Shown one piece after another: positions 21,840 to 34,916 of a stretch of 64,000 bases of DNA; positions within the stretch are counted from its first letter, which is position 1, and every line of letters starts with the position of its first letter. The DNA comes from Hofstenia miamia (taxonomy: Eukaryota > Xenacoelomorpha > Acoela > Hofsteniidae). Position numbers and translations under genes: made by a program. The notes beneath the pieces are model-generated. The model was not told the DNA's origin and did no database searches. It saw nothing but the letters and a program-made list of their open reading frames with translations. The stretch covers positions 355,059 to 419,058 of the forward strand of contig CABFPE010000209.1 of assembly GCA_900660155.1 (NCBI GenBank), written 5' to 3'.

Positions 21840-24800
21840 ATATCATAAGCTTTCTCTTTCGTATTATTCCAATTTTGCTAGAGTCTGTACTCTATGATAT
21901 TTTTAACCTGCAAAATTAAAATTTTCTAATTTTTTTGTTTCACAGCATATAGTATACATATCGAATGTTAAAATATTAAATTCCCTTAACGTTTTGCCCA
22001 CCCCTACAATGAGTATATTATTTCCAAAAAATAAGTTCAATTTCGGTTTCGGTTTTTCCTGCAATTTAGTCAAAACCGCGTTTTCGGTTCAGGTTAGTTT
22101 TTTTATCAAACTTATTTCAGAGAAAATTCCTTTTTAATATATGTTTTCATAACACTAAATTAAGTTGTTAATGAAGTAAAAACAAAATTACGAGTCAACC
22201 TGACAAGCATCTTGTATTAAACCAAGAAGATTAGATTGCTTCTTGGAAATACCTTATAGGTGACTGCTATTGTAGAAAACCGAAAAACTCGTTTCGATTT
22301 CGAGTGAAAACCACGATTTCGATTTTATTTTCGATATATTGCCCTAAAACTATGTGTAACTTCTCAAAGATTGATAACTTTTTTAAAAGTGCTGATTCAA
22401 GTGAAGCACTTCATTTACTATTTGTGTTTCGTTATTATAGACATCCTGTCCCTATTCATCAGATGACGCAATTCAAAGGCATCAAACAAAGTGCCTACTA
22501 ATATGACCGTTTTGAAGTTTTCCTTATTGCTGTTGAATTGTGAAGTTTGATATATAAAAGAAATTTTTATAATTACACATTTTAGGAGAATGCATATTAA
22601 AGGCATTGAAAGAAAGATACTCGCAATGCGAAAATCTTCAATTACGGCATATATGAAAATAGAATATAGCTAAAATTAATGCTTTGAAAATTGTAGATTC
22701 CTTCTACGTGGTTGGACTGTTTTCTAATTTTTCAGGCTGACAATATTTTTTTGACTATTATTAAAGGCAATGGTTTTGATTAAAAAGCTCATCAGTTTTT
22801 TATATATTAGTTGCCCTAAAACTGACGTAATGAAAAAATATAATGTCGTTTCATAATGAGAAATACATTAAATTTTATTATACGCATTAGCTATCAATAA
22901 AATTTGGTTAGAATTGTCCAAAATCTTCTGCTTTAAGGTAGCATATAGACATAATGCAAGGTTTTATCATTATATTTAATGTTCCTTAATGGTAATTATT
23001 AAAAATACTTTTATATCTTATACAGATGCTCATATTTGCTTAACCTTTAGGTAAGCTGTATAAATTAATAGACAAGATTCATATGCATTTGTAAATTCTA
23101 CATGTTGCCAGCTACAAATATTTGTAAACTTAGCTGCAATGTTGGAAACAATATTTACAATTATTTATTTTATTAGACTACCTAAAATACCACAAACTCA
23201 ATGGCTTGTGCCATTGTATTCACCGCCCGCGCTTTCCGATTTTTCATAGTATCTAGCGCATTTTTGGAATTCATTTTTCCAAAAAATTTTTACATTGCGC
23301 ATTTGGAATAGGAATCTAATTTCTTATGTATGAGTTCCAGCGCCCGTATATTTTTTTTATATCCAGCGCCTTGATGATATTTTAAAATTTTGTTTCCAAA
23401 GCCTGTATATATATATATATATATATTTGAACTGCGTTAGATTTTGCTTAATTAATAGGAACCTTCTTAAAAATTAGGGAAATGTTGTGTAGCTTTTTGA
23501 TGTGAATTGCTCAATATTTGTTGTGATCAATATCAATACTGTTTTGAAACTTTTGAATAATTAAGACATTTATTATGCAGATAACACAAATTTGTGGAAA
23601 CATTGTTGTAGAGATGCTAGGCTTAGTGACTAGCTGAGTTTACTTCATATTATAGATTATTGATAGCTATTCAGTTGTCTTCGTGTTTATAATGTACTTT
23701 GTTTATAGCATTAACTTAATGTCTTTTTGTTGAAATCATATTTTTTTCTGAAACAACTTGAATTTTACCGTTTCATCTTCAACAGTAAGAATAACAAGCT
23801 GAGCATGATATTTCCGGTAATAAAACAAGACAATGAACATAGCTAAAAAAACCTCAGATTTACACCAAAATGTGGGCATTGAATCGCGAACAAATGTCGA
23901 AATGTCAGAATTCGGTATTCCGGCATTACGAACCCTGCTAAAAACTAAACATGTATGAAGAGTATCTGCTAAAATATAAGCCAATTCCAAAGCTAAGTCT
24001 TTTGTATTGCCAAAATGATTTCTTAGAAATATTTTTGAAAATTAAAGATGAAGGTAAGGGGCCAATTCTGATAGTCGGCACTTGTTTAATCCCTTGAAAT
24101 CTCAAATTGTCAATTTCTTTTTAACCTGACACTTGCACGCATTTTTCAATGAGAGAAGTGTATAGTAATAAATATATTCAGAAAGTTGGAGATTTGGAAA
24201 TGAGAAAAAAAGTACCAGTCTATTGAAAAAACGGCTAAATGCTAAAACGAAGTCTTGAATTAACAATACCCTACTAGTTAATTTGCTAATTCTAAGAAAT
24301 AAACAAAATGTACAATTAATGTAAAAAATATTAAATTTAGCTTTTGCTTATCAGACTGCCGGTGGATAATATAAAATTCTTCATTTCTACATTCGAAATT
24401 GCGAAAATACAAATGATTGCACCTCGGACCTTCCTATGAATGAATCTATGACCTAGGGCCTTGCGAATCTTCTTTTTTTATTTGGAACAATTTTTATTCC
24501 AAAAACATCTTTTATTAAAAAAACATTAAAACAAGAACACGTTTATCATAAGGAATCAGTCACTCCTAACAGTAGTGAGAAGTTCATTACTTCTACATTT
24601 GTTGTTGGAATCTCCAATCAGATTTGGAATGATATGGGGTATTTCAGTTATCACACATACTAAATTTTTTTCTTCACTATAATCTTGTAATCATGGGCCT
24701 TTGACCCATGGTTATGAAGAGCGATGGTAGATCAAATGGTGGACTTACCTTGACTGTATCTCTTACCAAGAAAGGCATTTGTAATACAAGGGAATCCACT

Positions 24801-25040
24801 CTACCTAAAGATCATGTTATACCCCAAAAATTATATTTGTATTTCCATGACTTTTGATGGAGTTGAGTAGCATCTCTCATCTCATTTTTTCAATTCTTTC
24901 TATCTTCGAGGTTAAAAAATTACAAGGTCGAATACTGGAACTCGACGGGGCCAAAATTTTAATAATCAAATCCGCGAACTCTAATTTGAATTCAAATGTA
25001 GATTCGGATTTGTATTCGATTTCAAATATTCGCAAGGCTC
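21840..25040. other. AT-rich DNA with a few repeat fragments
   Basis: No gene is visible. At 21995-22007 the reverse complement reads TAGGGGTGGGCAA, a form often seen at hAT element ends. It is followed by repeated CGGTTTCGG / AAAACCG motifs to about 22330, but no partner end was found. An (AT)n run lies at 23406-23427. Confidence 0.4.
23406..23427. repeat. (AT)n microsatellite
   Basis: This is an uninterrupted AT dinucleotide run. Confidence 0.95.
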
Positions 25041-25045
25041 TACAA

Positions 25046-25740
25046 TAACCAAATATTACCATTGACCACTTACTTGGACGTAAGGAATCTTTCAAGCTGC
25101 CGTGGCGCATTAGAGATCATGAAATAACCAAAGCTGTGTACAAATATCTACAAATAGCTGTGCTATCGCTGCAAATGATTGCAGACTTTATTGAGGGTGA
25201 TGTTCGTCGCCCGCAAATGAAACAAACCCAAATGATCATTACCCATTGGGCAATTATGTCTATTCTCGAATACGCATTTCATTCTCATTGGGTATTTCCA
25301 AAGCCACTAAAGCCATCAATTTCCCCTTCCGTTTTGGAAAAAGCGCTCTCAATGCTTTAAATCTCTCCAAATCCGCCAAATCACTTAATTTTGATTCTTA
25401 TAGAAATTCTCGTAAAGCTAATTCCTACACGGATAACTGCGTACTGAATGAGAATAGTGGCTTTATAATGGGTGCTCATCGGCGTACCATAAGTTTCACT
25501 TCACAGAAACCGTACTAGCCTGTTGCCTAAATGACATTGGTCTGGCAGTTGACACCAGGTAAGTCTGTAAGCTTTTTCACGATATATTTCACAGCCGCTT
25601 TCAATCACGTCATTCTCTGTTCCATTCATTATTGCATCGTAGACTAGGCATCTGCGGTCGCACTCTAATCTCACTAAGTTCATAACTTTCCGGACGGTCT
25701 CAAAGCGTCCATAGTTTATCCGCCATTTCAAGCACCATCA
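25046..25740. other. unidentified GC-richer patch with open frames
   Basis: The base composition rises clearly above the surroundings, and two plus-strand frames of 60-100 codons overlap. One begins near 25046 and ends at 25360, and contains SFKLPWRIRDHEITKAVYKY. The other runs to 25518. On the minus strand 25501-25731 is open for 76 codons. I recognise no domain in any of them. It may be a host exon, a pseudogene or part of an unknown transposable element. A GGTAAGT donor-like site at 25558 on the plus strand would fit an exon end, but no acceptor could be fixed. Confidence 0.3.
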
Positions 25741-25744
25741 TTCT

Positions 25745-28600
25745 GATGTGTGGTATTTTCTACAGAAGTTATAAATTTTATTGTTAGTATTCTGAATAAT
25801 GCCCAATACGTTCTACACAAGAAGTCTTGTAGATATTATTTAAGCTCTTGGATATTTGAACTTAATTGAGTATTTTAGCCATCAGATAATACAGTTTCTT
25901 TGCAACATTTGATTTTTTGCAACTAAGAATCTGCCGTACATCAATGAATGTGCAAGCCACCAATAAAAAGTCATTTATTTATCTGTCAGATACAAAGAAA
26001 CTAAAGTATTTTCTCAATATCACTATTTGTCAAAAGTACTGGCTGACAATCTTTATAGTTTTCTCAAACGAGTTGTATATATCATTCTTGTAACAAAACT
26101 ATAGGCCTACATATATATTTTTTTTTCATACAATAATTAATCATAACATAAACCTTTCTTGACAAGAACTTTCAAAATTATATCTTAAAAGTTTAATATC
26201 AAATTAATTCAAATGCAGTAGAATTTTAGTAGTCATTATTGAGCCTGACCATATGCAACTGTGTAAATATGCTGAATGTTTGCAAAGCTTTTTTGAAGTT
26301 CACAAAAATGAACGATTATTAAGAATTTATTGTTGTACATTTAAATTTAAAACAAATTTACTTTTAAATTAATGCACTTTTCAAATATGAGCTAAACTTA
26401 GTATAATTGAAATATTTTTTAATAAATTATTGAATTACAGCTTTTGCAATAATTCAAATTTAATAAATACGCAATAGTAAGTATTAAATAATAATCACTT
26501 GTGATTTAGAAATTTGAATGAGATTTTTAATAATTCTTAAGTAAAATTTGAATTGCGTTATGCTTAAACACTTACAAGTCTTTCCATTGAAAATTTCTTT
26601 ACAAAAGGAGCTTGATTGAATCCTAACTAAAAATCTAATTGCATATTTATTGCCAAAAACCAAAGCAATTAAAGTTTTATTAGGAAAAAATATTGAAAAC
26701 AAATTGAAGAAATTTCCTTTCAGAAAATCAACATTAGTAAAGAAATCCAATATATAAGAACTTCCTAACCAAAATCTTTTTTACAATATACAATAATTTT
26801 TCGATGATCTCAATATATATCATGATGATGTATTTACCATTGGAACTTAGCAATATTCAATGAATATATTAAAAATTTACACTGAAGCATAAATATAACA
26901 TTTTTTCTTTCTAAATATTTCAATTTCGATACCAATAAATACTAGTTTTAAACAATTAGTGCCCTTCAAAAAAGTGTGGTTTTATGTATGTAAACTGTCC
27001 ATATTGTAATACTATAATTGAAATTTTTTTTCTAGCTTGCTAATTTTAAAATAAATCTGAACAAAGCAGAGTATATGCCTACACATTTGGTGATTCTTAA
27101 TGTTGGTCCATTGCGTAAAGCAAAAAATCTTCAATATGTACAAATTTTTTGCAAGAACGCAGGTGGCATTTTTTTTCTTTTTAATTATGAACTATCAAAA
27201 TGAATCGATCTCTTTTAATTTTTCAAAAAAAGCTTTTCACTATTTTGTACATATAGATTAAGCTTAGATCAAATTGTTGCACTTACCTGAGATTCCATAG
27301 CGGAAACTAGAACGGTAAAGTATAGTTATCGTGGTTTACCAGCATGAAATGTAAACGTTTGTAACATTATTGAACTGACCAAGATTAAGTTAATACAAGC
27401 AATAAATATCAAACGATAAAATATTTCTCTAGCCGCAAACTCTTAAACTATTAATCAAATGTACAATCTCACTTCAAACACATTGCTAATAAATATTCTA
27501 TGGAGTTTGCGTTGAAGTCATAATATTAACATTTTCTAATCATTAATTATAGTATGCTGATCTAATGTATATTCTTGAAGTAGAGTTCTTGCTTTACAAT
27601 CAAAGAAACCATACCAAAGTGACTGATACTTCAAAATGGCAATATCGTGAACATGTTCCATACGACATCTGTAAATAGCATATACAATTGCAGTATTGCT
27701 TTTTCACAAGCACGATTGGTGCAACGAATGCAGTCAGATAATTGAAGTGATGTGCAATCGAAAACCAATGCTTCTGTTATATAATATTGCATTGCACTAA
27801 TGCATTTTCAATGCTGTATCATTTTAAATAAGCTCTAATGAATACTACTTTTTTATACTTCGTTCGAAGATGAGCCCTGTAAATACCATGTTATTCAGTC
27901 GGTATAATATACCGCCAAAGCGCTACCGATTTCGGTAAATTTGAATTTTATTTATTGTTGTTAAAGTACAAGAACTTTTGCTTTGCGATTTTTTTTAATA
28001 AACTATGGATAAATGTAAATTCTATGGATTCATGAACAAGAATTTCATGAATCTAAAGTTGATGTGGATCCAAAAAATCTGATCCATAGATAAGTTTGTA
28101 AACATAGTAGCAGACTGTAATAAAAAATACAAATATTTCATTAATTACATCTAAATGTAAAATTTCAAATATATTTTACAAATTCAATTAATTTCAAAAG
28201 AAGTTAGCTGGAGTGATATTAATGATAAAATCAATGAAAATAGAGTGCAAGAGCTTTGAACCTCTGAATAAAGAAGATATAAAAGAATGGATTAAGACTG
28301 CTGTTTCAAAAGTCTTCACTTATCTACATCATATTTACCATACTCTTGGTGTCATTTTCCTTAAGAAACTTTAAAACTCTTCCCAGTTCTATTAAAGAGA
28401 GATTAATGAGGCTTAAAATACCACCTAAGCGCTGCTCCAAAAATTTTGTTAGCAAACTATGAGCTTTGAAATTTTTTTTGAAGAAAGTAGTTCTTCAGAA
28501 GTTTAAGAATAAAACAAATAACTTTTTTGTAAAATGCTGAATGGCATAAAAAACAAACTTTCTCCAATTGAGTATTAGTAAATTTGTGACATCAGAACTT
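25745..28600. other. AT-rich DNA, no gene seen
   Basis: No supported coding sequence. On the minus strand ATGGAATCTCAG at about 27305-27294 is followed directly by a perfect GTAAGT donor, which could be a tiny first exon; see the findings. Confidence 0.45.
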
Positions 28601-28621
28601 TTATCAATTATTATTTTCATT

Positions 28622-28652
28622 GGGAGGGACCATGCCCACATGGTTCCCTCCC
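28622..28652. repeat. short palindrome GGGAGGGACCATG / CATGGTTCCCTCCC
   Basis: The two arms pair with a single-base bulge and a 4-base loop in an otherwise AT-rich setting. The G-rich CCATGG-centred style recalls the ends of the MITE at 8242-8620, so this may be a remnant of that family. Confidence 0.4.
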
Positions 28653-28884
28653 TCTCTCCCTTTGCGCATGCCTATGATAATAAGTGCTACTGGCTCGCGA
28701 TTGGTTACACGTTTTTCTAATGATTATACAATGCAATTATATATTTAAAGGAAATCATTAAAAATAATAAATTGGAGATTTAAATTTATGTGACTTTGAC
28801 TACAATAGAACATTTTTAAAATGCGTGGATCTGCAAATCTTGTTAGACTGAGTTTCAGTCAAAATACTACATTCACATATTGAT

Positions 28885-30190
28885 GTGGCACAAACATCCC
28901 AATACGAAAATTGGGTTGGCAATTGTCATCCCACTTCGGGCGCCAATGTGTGGAGTAGAAGTTTAATATGCTAAAAGTATTCATTTTAAGTAACTTATGC
29001 TTATTTATACAATGTTTATAAATACAATAATGTAGCATAATCCCATGAAATCGAAGTGCAACAAAGAACGAAGAAAGAAAAAACAAAGTAAAACTCTAAT
29101 AAGAATCTCATGTCAATTTAATGGAATTATCATTAAGCGATTTAGCAAATTGTAAAATTGTAAAAGAAATTATCGGTCCAATTAATTTGACAAAACACTT
29201 GTGGACATTAAGCTCCGCATTAATTTTAGCTAACCACGTGGGTCACGCAGAACTATATTACGTGGACATAAAATCATTCGCAACTGGTACTTGTTTAATT
29301 GGTAAATATGTTTAATTAAATTTTATATAAATAGGAACCAAGCACTGTAAGATGGCTGAAATATTAACTCTTAGTAGGTTACTTTTTTCTGTGTGGTTTG
29401 ATTAATTTATATAACAATGTGCAGCTAAGCATTTCTTGTGTGCAACGATCGAGGGCTGTTGTGAGGGATTTTTAAGAGATAGTTAGCCTTGAGAATTGTA
29501 TGCAACAAAGGTACAATTAGGTATAGGAATTTTTTTTCATGCTTAGCTGGCTACTGTTCTTGCATATTACATATAGTAATAAATTCACGAAAGGCTTACA
29601 GCCACCATAGGCATGCTATTTAGTTATTAGATGTTTTAGATCCAAATTGTTGACATATAATAAGTGACCGTATTATTTGTATATCGTTTATATGTAGGTT
29701 AGGAGCTGCCTTAGTTTATAGTTATTTTTTTATTTTGTCCGCATCTAGTGTTGTTGTCTTTTTATCATCAGTCCTTATATTCTATATCTATTTTTATATT
29801 AACTATTTTTAACCTGTTGTATAACAGCTAGTGTCTGTTTGCGATACGTTATCTCGTTGATTTATTACGGTAACACACAGTGAGACTGAGAGTTAAGTCG
29901 ATTCGTGACTGGTGTTTATTACACAATAAGTAGGGCACACATAACAAAACTCTTTCATTGAGATTGAGCTGAGTTGCCAGCGGATGCGGATAAATGGATG
30001 GGTTGAACTGTTAATGAACCAGATGAACTGTGAACTTAGTGATATAGCTTCGGGCAAGTGTGCCCATCACACTCTCTCTTGCGATTACTTTCGTTGGAGT
30101 AATAATAATATATCTCTATGGTTTTACAATTACGAAAGAACAGTTAGAGTGAAAGTACACATTACCCCGCATATTGGAATCTGTTATGTG
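28885..30190 (-). mobile_element. LTR-retroelement remnant: LTR-like region and primer-binding-like site
   Basis: On the minus strand a TGGCGCCCGAAGTGGGATGA sequence at about 28925-28906 follows CTACTCCACACAT. This is the arrangement of an LTR end (...CACA) next to a primer-binding site. The sequence on its higher-coordinate side, to about 29950 or 30190, carries AATAAA signals in minus orientation and would be the LTR. Its outer end is not certain. No gag or pol was recognised, so only a fragment remains. The interval 29400-29845 is shared with 53230-53640. It is old and broken. Confidence 0.4.
29400..29845 (+). repeat. dispersed repeat, copy 1 (second copy at 53230-53640)
   Basis: Shared blocks include TTTTAGATCCAAATTGTTGA, AATGTAGGCTAGGAGCTGC-type sequence, GCTTAGCTxGCTA and CAGCTAGTG, in the same order in both copies. 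Divergence is high. The repeat lies inside the LTR-like region described for 28885-30190, so it may be an LTR fragment. Confidence 0.55.
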
Positions 30191-30199
30191 CTGTATCTA

Positions 30200-31955
30200 A
30201 ATTATACATTGCTTTTATACACATCTTTTGCCTGGATGATGATGTTACAATAAAGCCAGTAACTAGCTTTGAGCTTTCACTTAGAAATTTGAAGAGTAAT
30301 AAAGACGACCTAAAGATGATTACATTAACGGAAAGTTTCATATTAGCATAAAGTCTTTTCAACATCAAATTATAATGACACCAATTCCACATTCTGAGGA
30401 TAAAGAATTCCAGAAGTATATACATATTTTTTTGCGTGTTTAGTTTGAAGAATTAATTTTTCTATTTGTACTAGTCCTAAAAATCCTCAAAGACAAATTC
30501 AACACTTCATCGATATTCACCTACATAATCTGTATATTAGGGTTATGAATGTTTCACATCCCTGGGTCATTTTTAAATGAATTTTTATTTGCTTGAAAAA
30601 ATGTCCTCCATATTTCAATAAAGTTTTGAAAAATTGGAAAATATCAGTTTTTTCAAATTAATATAAATATATTTGTTTATCATGAAAATTATGTAAATAA
30701 AAATAAAGGATAAATTTACAGCACACATTTTAAGACAAGTTCTTAAAAATTTTACACAAAAGATATGAATGATTTGTTAATAAAAAGTTTATTTGGCCAA
30801 AAATATCAAATTTGTTTATCTCTTAATGCTTTGGTATTAGGTAACATAAATATTGGAAGGACATCATTTAAAAAAACTCGATTTTTTCCACAACAGAATA
30901 GCTACCATTAAATTATTATTTTTACTTGTTTTATTACATTTTGATGCACTAAACATGGAATAATTTTATATATATACTTTACATACTCAAGCATTTGTCA
31001 GTTCAAAATAGAAATCCATCATTGACAATTACGTATTACCTAATACCTAAAACTTTTCATTAATTTGAAAGGATGTATCCTAGCCTTAATTTTTCATCAC
31101 TTTTGCAATAGGAAAGAAGATCTAACATTATTTTCAGTGCTCTTTCTGCACATTGATTTGAACAGGAAATATTAATAGCAGTTGGCTCTTTGCTCCAAAA
31201 ATAATTCAAAGTATTCAACGCCTTTTCATGCACGTTTAAGATTGTATTGAGGTCTTAAAAATCAGTTTTACTATACATTGATTCGTGAACCAAAACTTTG
31301 CGCATTGTTTTGAAATAAAATAGCAAATATTAAACAATCCTTTCCTCTAATATGGAATTAATGTAAATGCCACCAAAGCTAACATTACTCTTGTATTCCA
31401 TCGGGCATTGCTTTTGTTGGGAAGTCTTTGAAAATTTACTTTAAAAATCTTTTAAATTTGTTGAAAACTTGAAGACATGTGCTAAATGGAATACAAATTT
31501 CAATTCATCCCTCCAACTTTCCATGGAGACATGCGTTTCTTTACCACCACTTGCAAATACAGTTTGAACCTATACGTAATTATCAACGAGTAAGGGACGG
31601 AGTCATATGAAATATTTGGAAATACTGTCCAGTCCTTTAATTCTTTATCAATAACCACACGCAGAATTCTATCTAACATGATGTTGATTTGGGGTTCTCC
31701 GAAACATTTGTTGGTAAAAAGTTTGAAGTTTGACAACAACACCACTGTGTTTCCTTGTGTTGACATTCGTTACATTTTTAACTATCATTTTAATGCTATC
31801 ACATAGGTCGAATTCGCTAATTACATCATACAAAAAAAAATATTCCTCTTTTCAAACATAAGTCGTAAGTTGTTAAGACGGCATTTACTTTATGTTCGAC
31901 AGTATGTGGTGCTGCATGTGGAAAATTTAGTTTCCCCACAACACTAACAGTTCTT
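30200..31955. other. AT-rich DNA, no gene recognised
   Basis: A minus-strand frame of 88 codons at 31500-31766 has a less biased composition than its neighbours but shows no motif that I recognise. Nothing else is supported. Confidence 0.4.
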
Positions 31956-31960
31956 GAGGT

Positions 31961-32337
31961 CCCAGCAAATTGAAAATTGCCATTCTTGGAAAGACATGTA
32001 AGTAATGATAAAAAAACTTGGCAAATAACTTACATGTAACTTTGCAAGATTTGTGTGTTTATGTATATGTACTTGGCAAGAAATTTGTGTTTACTTACAT
32101 GTTCTTGGTAAGAAATGTATGTTTATGTGCATGTAGTTGGTAAAATATATTAACTAACTGACAAACAACCATAGTAAAAGTAATTTTAGGCGATAATCGA
32201 AATAGCAAGTCCCACAATACAAACAGTATGAATGCAATAAATAAAAAACAATAAAATAATGAGCAAAACAAAAAAGACGTTCTTCATTTTTAACGTGAAT
32301 GTTTGGACATCGGGTCAGTAATCTAAACATATATATA

Positions 32338-32377
<40 letters not shown>

Positions 32378-33438
32378 CTTAGGATTGAGCAATGGACTAA
32401 TTATGCAGAATATATTAAAGTGAATTTTAAAATTGTAAATTTTTACTTATTTCGATTAACGAATGCTGAAATCTCTTTACTATTTCTAAAACATCTTGTA
32501 CTGCTTAAGCATCTAAGCTAAATAAATTATATAAATAAAATAAAATGTACCTTTTGTAATTCCGCAAGTTAACAATAGTATCTAAAGTAATATGTCTAAA
32601 ATATTTACGTTCGAGAAATTCAAAAATAAGTACTAAATCTAATTGGTCCATTGAACATATTAAAGTAGTGGTTACAAAAAATTTAATCAAATCAAAAAAA
32701 TACAATGCTATTTAATGTAGTTCGTCTCCACTCTCCTTGCATACAGCATTGCAGACATATAGTCTTTAAAATATATATCATTCTAATATGCAAATACAAA
32801 CAATGCCTAAAACTAAAAAAACTTTTATTTAAAAATCTCTTTCTCTTTCAAAAATAATTTACTACAATAAGGAGTAACTAAGATTGCGTTATTTATGTTT
32901 TATTTGATTCAGCTTATGTTGAAAATATATCTGAATAAATGAAAAAAACAACAAAATCAGTTACTTTTATGACAATATAATATACAATAACCGTACTGAG
33001 CAGCAAGTCAAGTTCAACTATTAATAAGCTGTCAGTGCAGTGTCCATTGTCTTTTTTGAAAATAAGAATCCTTATGTACCCGGATCTCAGCCCTTAGTAG
33101 AGGATTAATCTAGACCGGACGGCCAAGGCCTCAGGTCGGGAATGGACCGAAAATATATGTATTTTGACTATACTGTGCTTTATAATTGAGGCCTGTTTCC
33201 AACTATAGATTTGTTGATGAGTTTTTGCAAAAAAATATACCTATATTTAAATAATAAAAAAGAATTTATAATGACTTGCAAAAAATATAAGTTACTTACA
33301 TTTTACTTGGTAAATCTTGCCAAGTACATAAATGTTACTTGCAAAGAATTACAAGAATTACAAGACTTACATATCTTGGCAAGATTTATGTTAAAACTTA
33401 CATATCTTTCCAAGTTTTGCAATTTTCAATTTGCTGGG
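31961..33438. mobile_element. foldback-type non-autonomous element with subterminal repeat motifs, about 1.48 kb
   Basis: The left end CCCAGCAAATTGAAAATTGC and the right end (reverse complement at 33438-33419) are identical for 20 bases, and similarity continues through CTTGGAAAGACATGTAAGT. Each end then holds several variants of a roughly 33-bp unit built on CTTGGCAAGA and ACATGTAAGT over about 180 bp, in mirrored orientation. The core has no coding capacity and includes an (AT)n run. Arrayed subterminal motifs are typical of transposase-binding regions in hAT and other DNA elements. No clear target duplication is visible beside the ends, so the superfamily is open. Confidence 0.7.
32341..32375. 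repeat. (AT)n microsatellite
   Basis: This AT dinucleotide run lies within the core of the foldback element. Confidence 0.95.
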
Positions 33439-33439
33439 G

Positions 33440-34865
33440 TATTAAACTTGCTTTTCTTGATTTTATGGTATTTGCTAAAAAGGTATCTCCCAACAACATT
33501 TTTTGAAGGTGCATTCTTGTTCTTTAACTTGGCTCTAAAGTTTCTAAATTAATAAGTCCTCTTTTTTAATGGAATCATCAAATGACAGTAAATTGTTTCC
33601 CGCGTTTTTCTGTTCTAATCTGTTAAGGAAACAGCACTGTTTTTACTACTAAATGCCATATTCCTTTACAGTCAATAAGAAATCGTATGATACTGCATAA
33701 AGGAATGTATGAAACTAAACAGGTTGCTTTCAAAACATTTTTTATGATTAGTATTTATAAAGAATGCATTCTGCCTGATCAGCAGATATCGTTGTTATTA
33801 ATTATCGGATTCTAATAAATTTGGTCTTAAGATATACCTGAGAAAATTATCTTTATAACCTATATTTAAATATAGCTCAAGTAAAAAACAGTGGTGACTT
33901 TTTAAAATTTGACTATCAGTGGTTTTCACACTAGATGGCACTGGTACAATTAATAGCTCAAAATATTGCCAAATACTGGAGGAATTCGTACCATATGCAA
34001 CCTGCTTATACCCTGGATCTTAGAACAAGATGGAACAACCACTCATACCTCAACATCCACAAACTAATTTTTTACCAGTATAATATTCAAGTTATTTCAC
34101 ACTTTGCATGGCAAACTTGTCAAATAACTTTGTCACCAGATTACAATACATAGACAATTATATTTTCAAATATATTTTATAAGCCTCTATTTGTCTTTCG
34201 CTTACTATCAAAAATGTGTTTATAATGTGGCCACTTTTTTTTAGTTGAACTATAATTTTAACTGTAAACTAATAAATTTTGAATTTTTTTTGAAGTACCT
34301 GAGTTTTTCCCACTTTTTAAAAATTTCAATATAAAAATGGGGGAAGTTTCTTAAAAAAAATTATTATTATTTTCTTGTCATAAACAAAAAACGTTCATCT
34401 AGTTATCACCCAGGAATTTAATTATTAAAAAAAAACAAAACATTCATAACTCTAATGTATAATATATTATATACTTAATGTTTGACACTGTAAAGATTTC
34501 GAATTAGAATAACACAATACCACACACAGCAAAATAGTTATACTTAAAAATGGATTGCATTAGCCAACATTTAATCAATAGTGTATTATACGAATACAAG
34601 TATCTCATTAAATTTACAAAGCATTTTGTAAAATAGCATCTCAATATTCTCCAGCATATCCCACTAGATGGCATTATTGGAAGTACAATTTTCAGAAAAT
34701 TCTGTAAAAGTTATATCTATTTTGAATAACTAAAACAATAATTTTTCGAAATTGGTTATTTATAGTAGCATTGCAACATCACTTCCAAAAATATTTTGTT
34801 TGATTCAAAAAATCCGAATTTAAGTCAATAATTGTCTTCACTTATATGATAAGTGTTCAATAATT

Positions 34866-34916
<51 letters not shown>

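Noticed and set aside
21975-22330. hAT element suggested by TAGGGGTGGGCAA and CGGTTTCGG motifs
   Set aside because: Only one possible end is visible, with no partner inverted repeat and no 8-bp duplication, so it is not listed as an element.
24739-24801. Possible minus-strand exon between CTTTAG and CAAG|GTAAGT
   Set aside because: Two frames are open, but the stretch is short, lies in repeat-like sequence and matches nothing I recognise.
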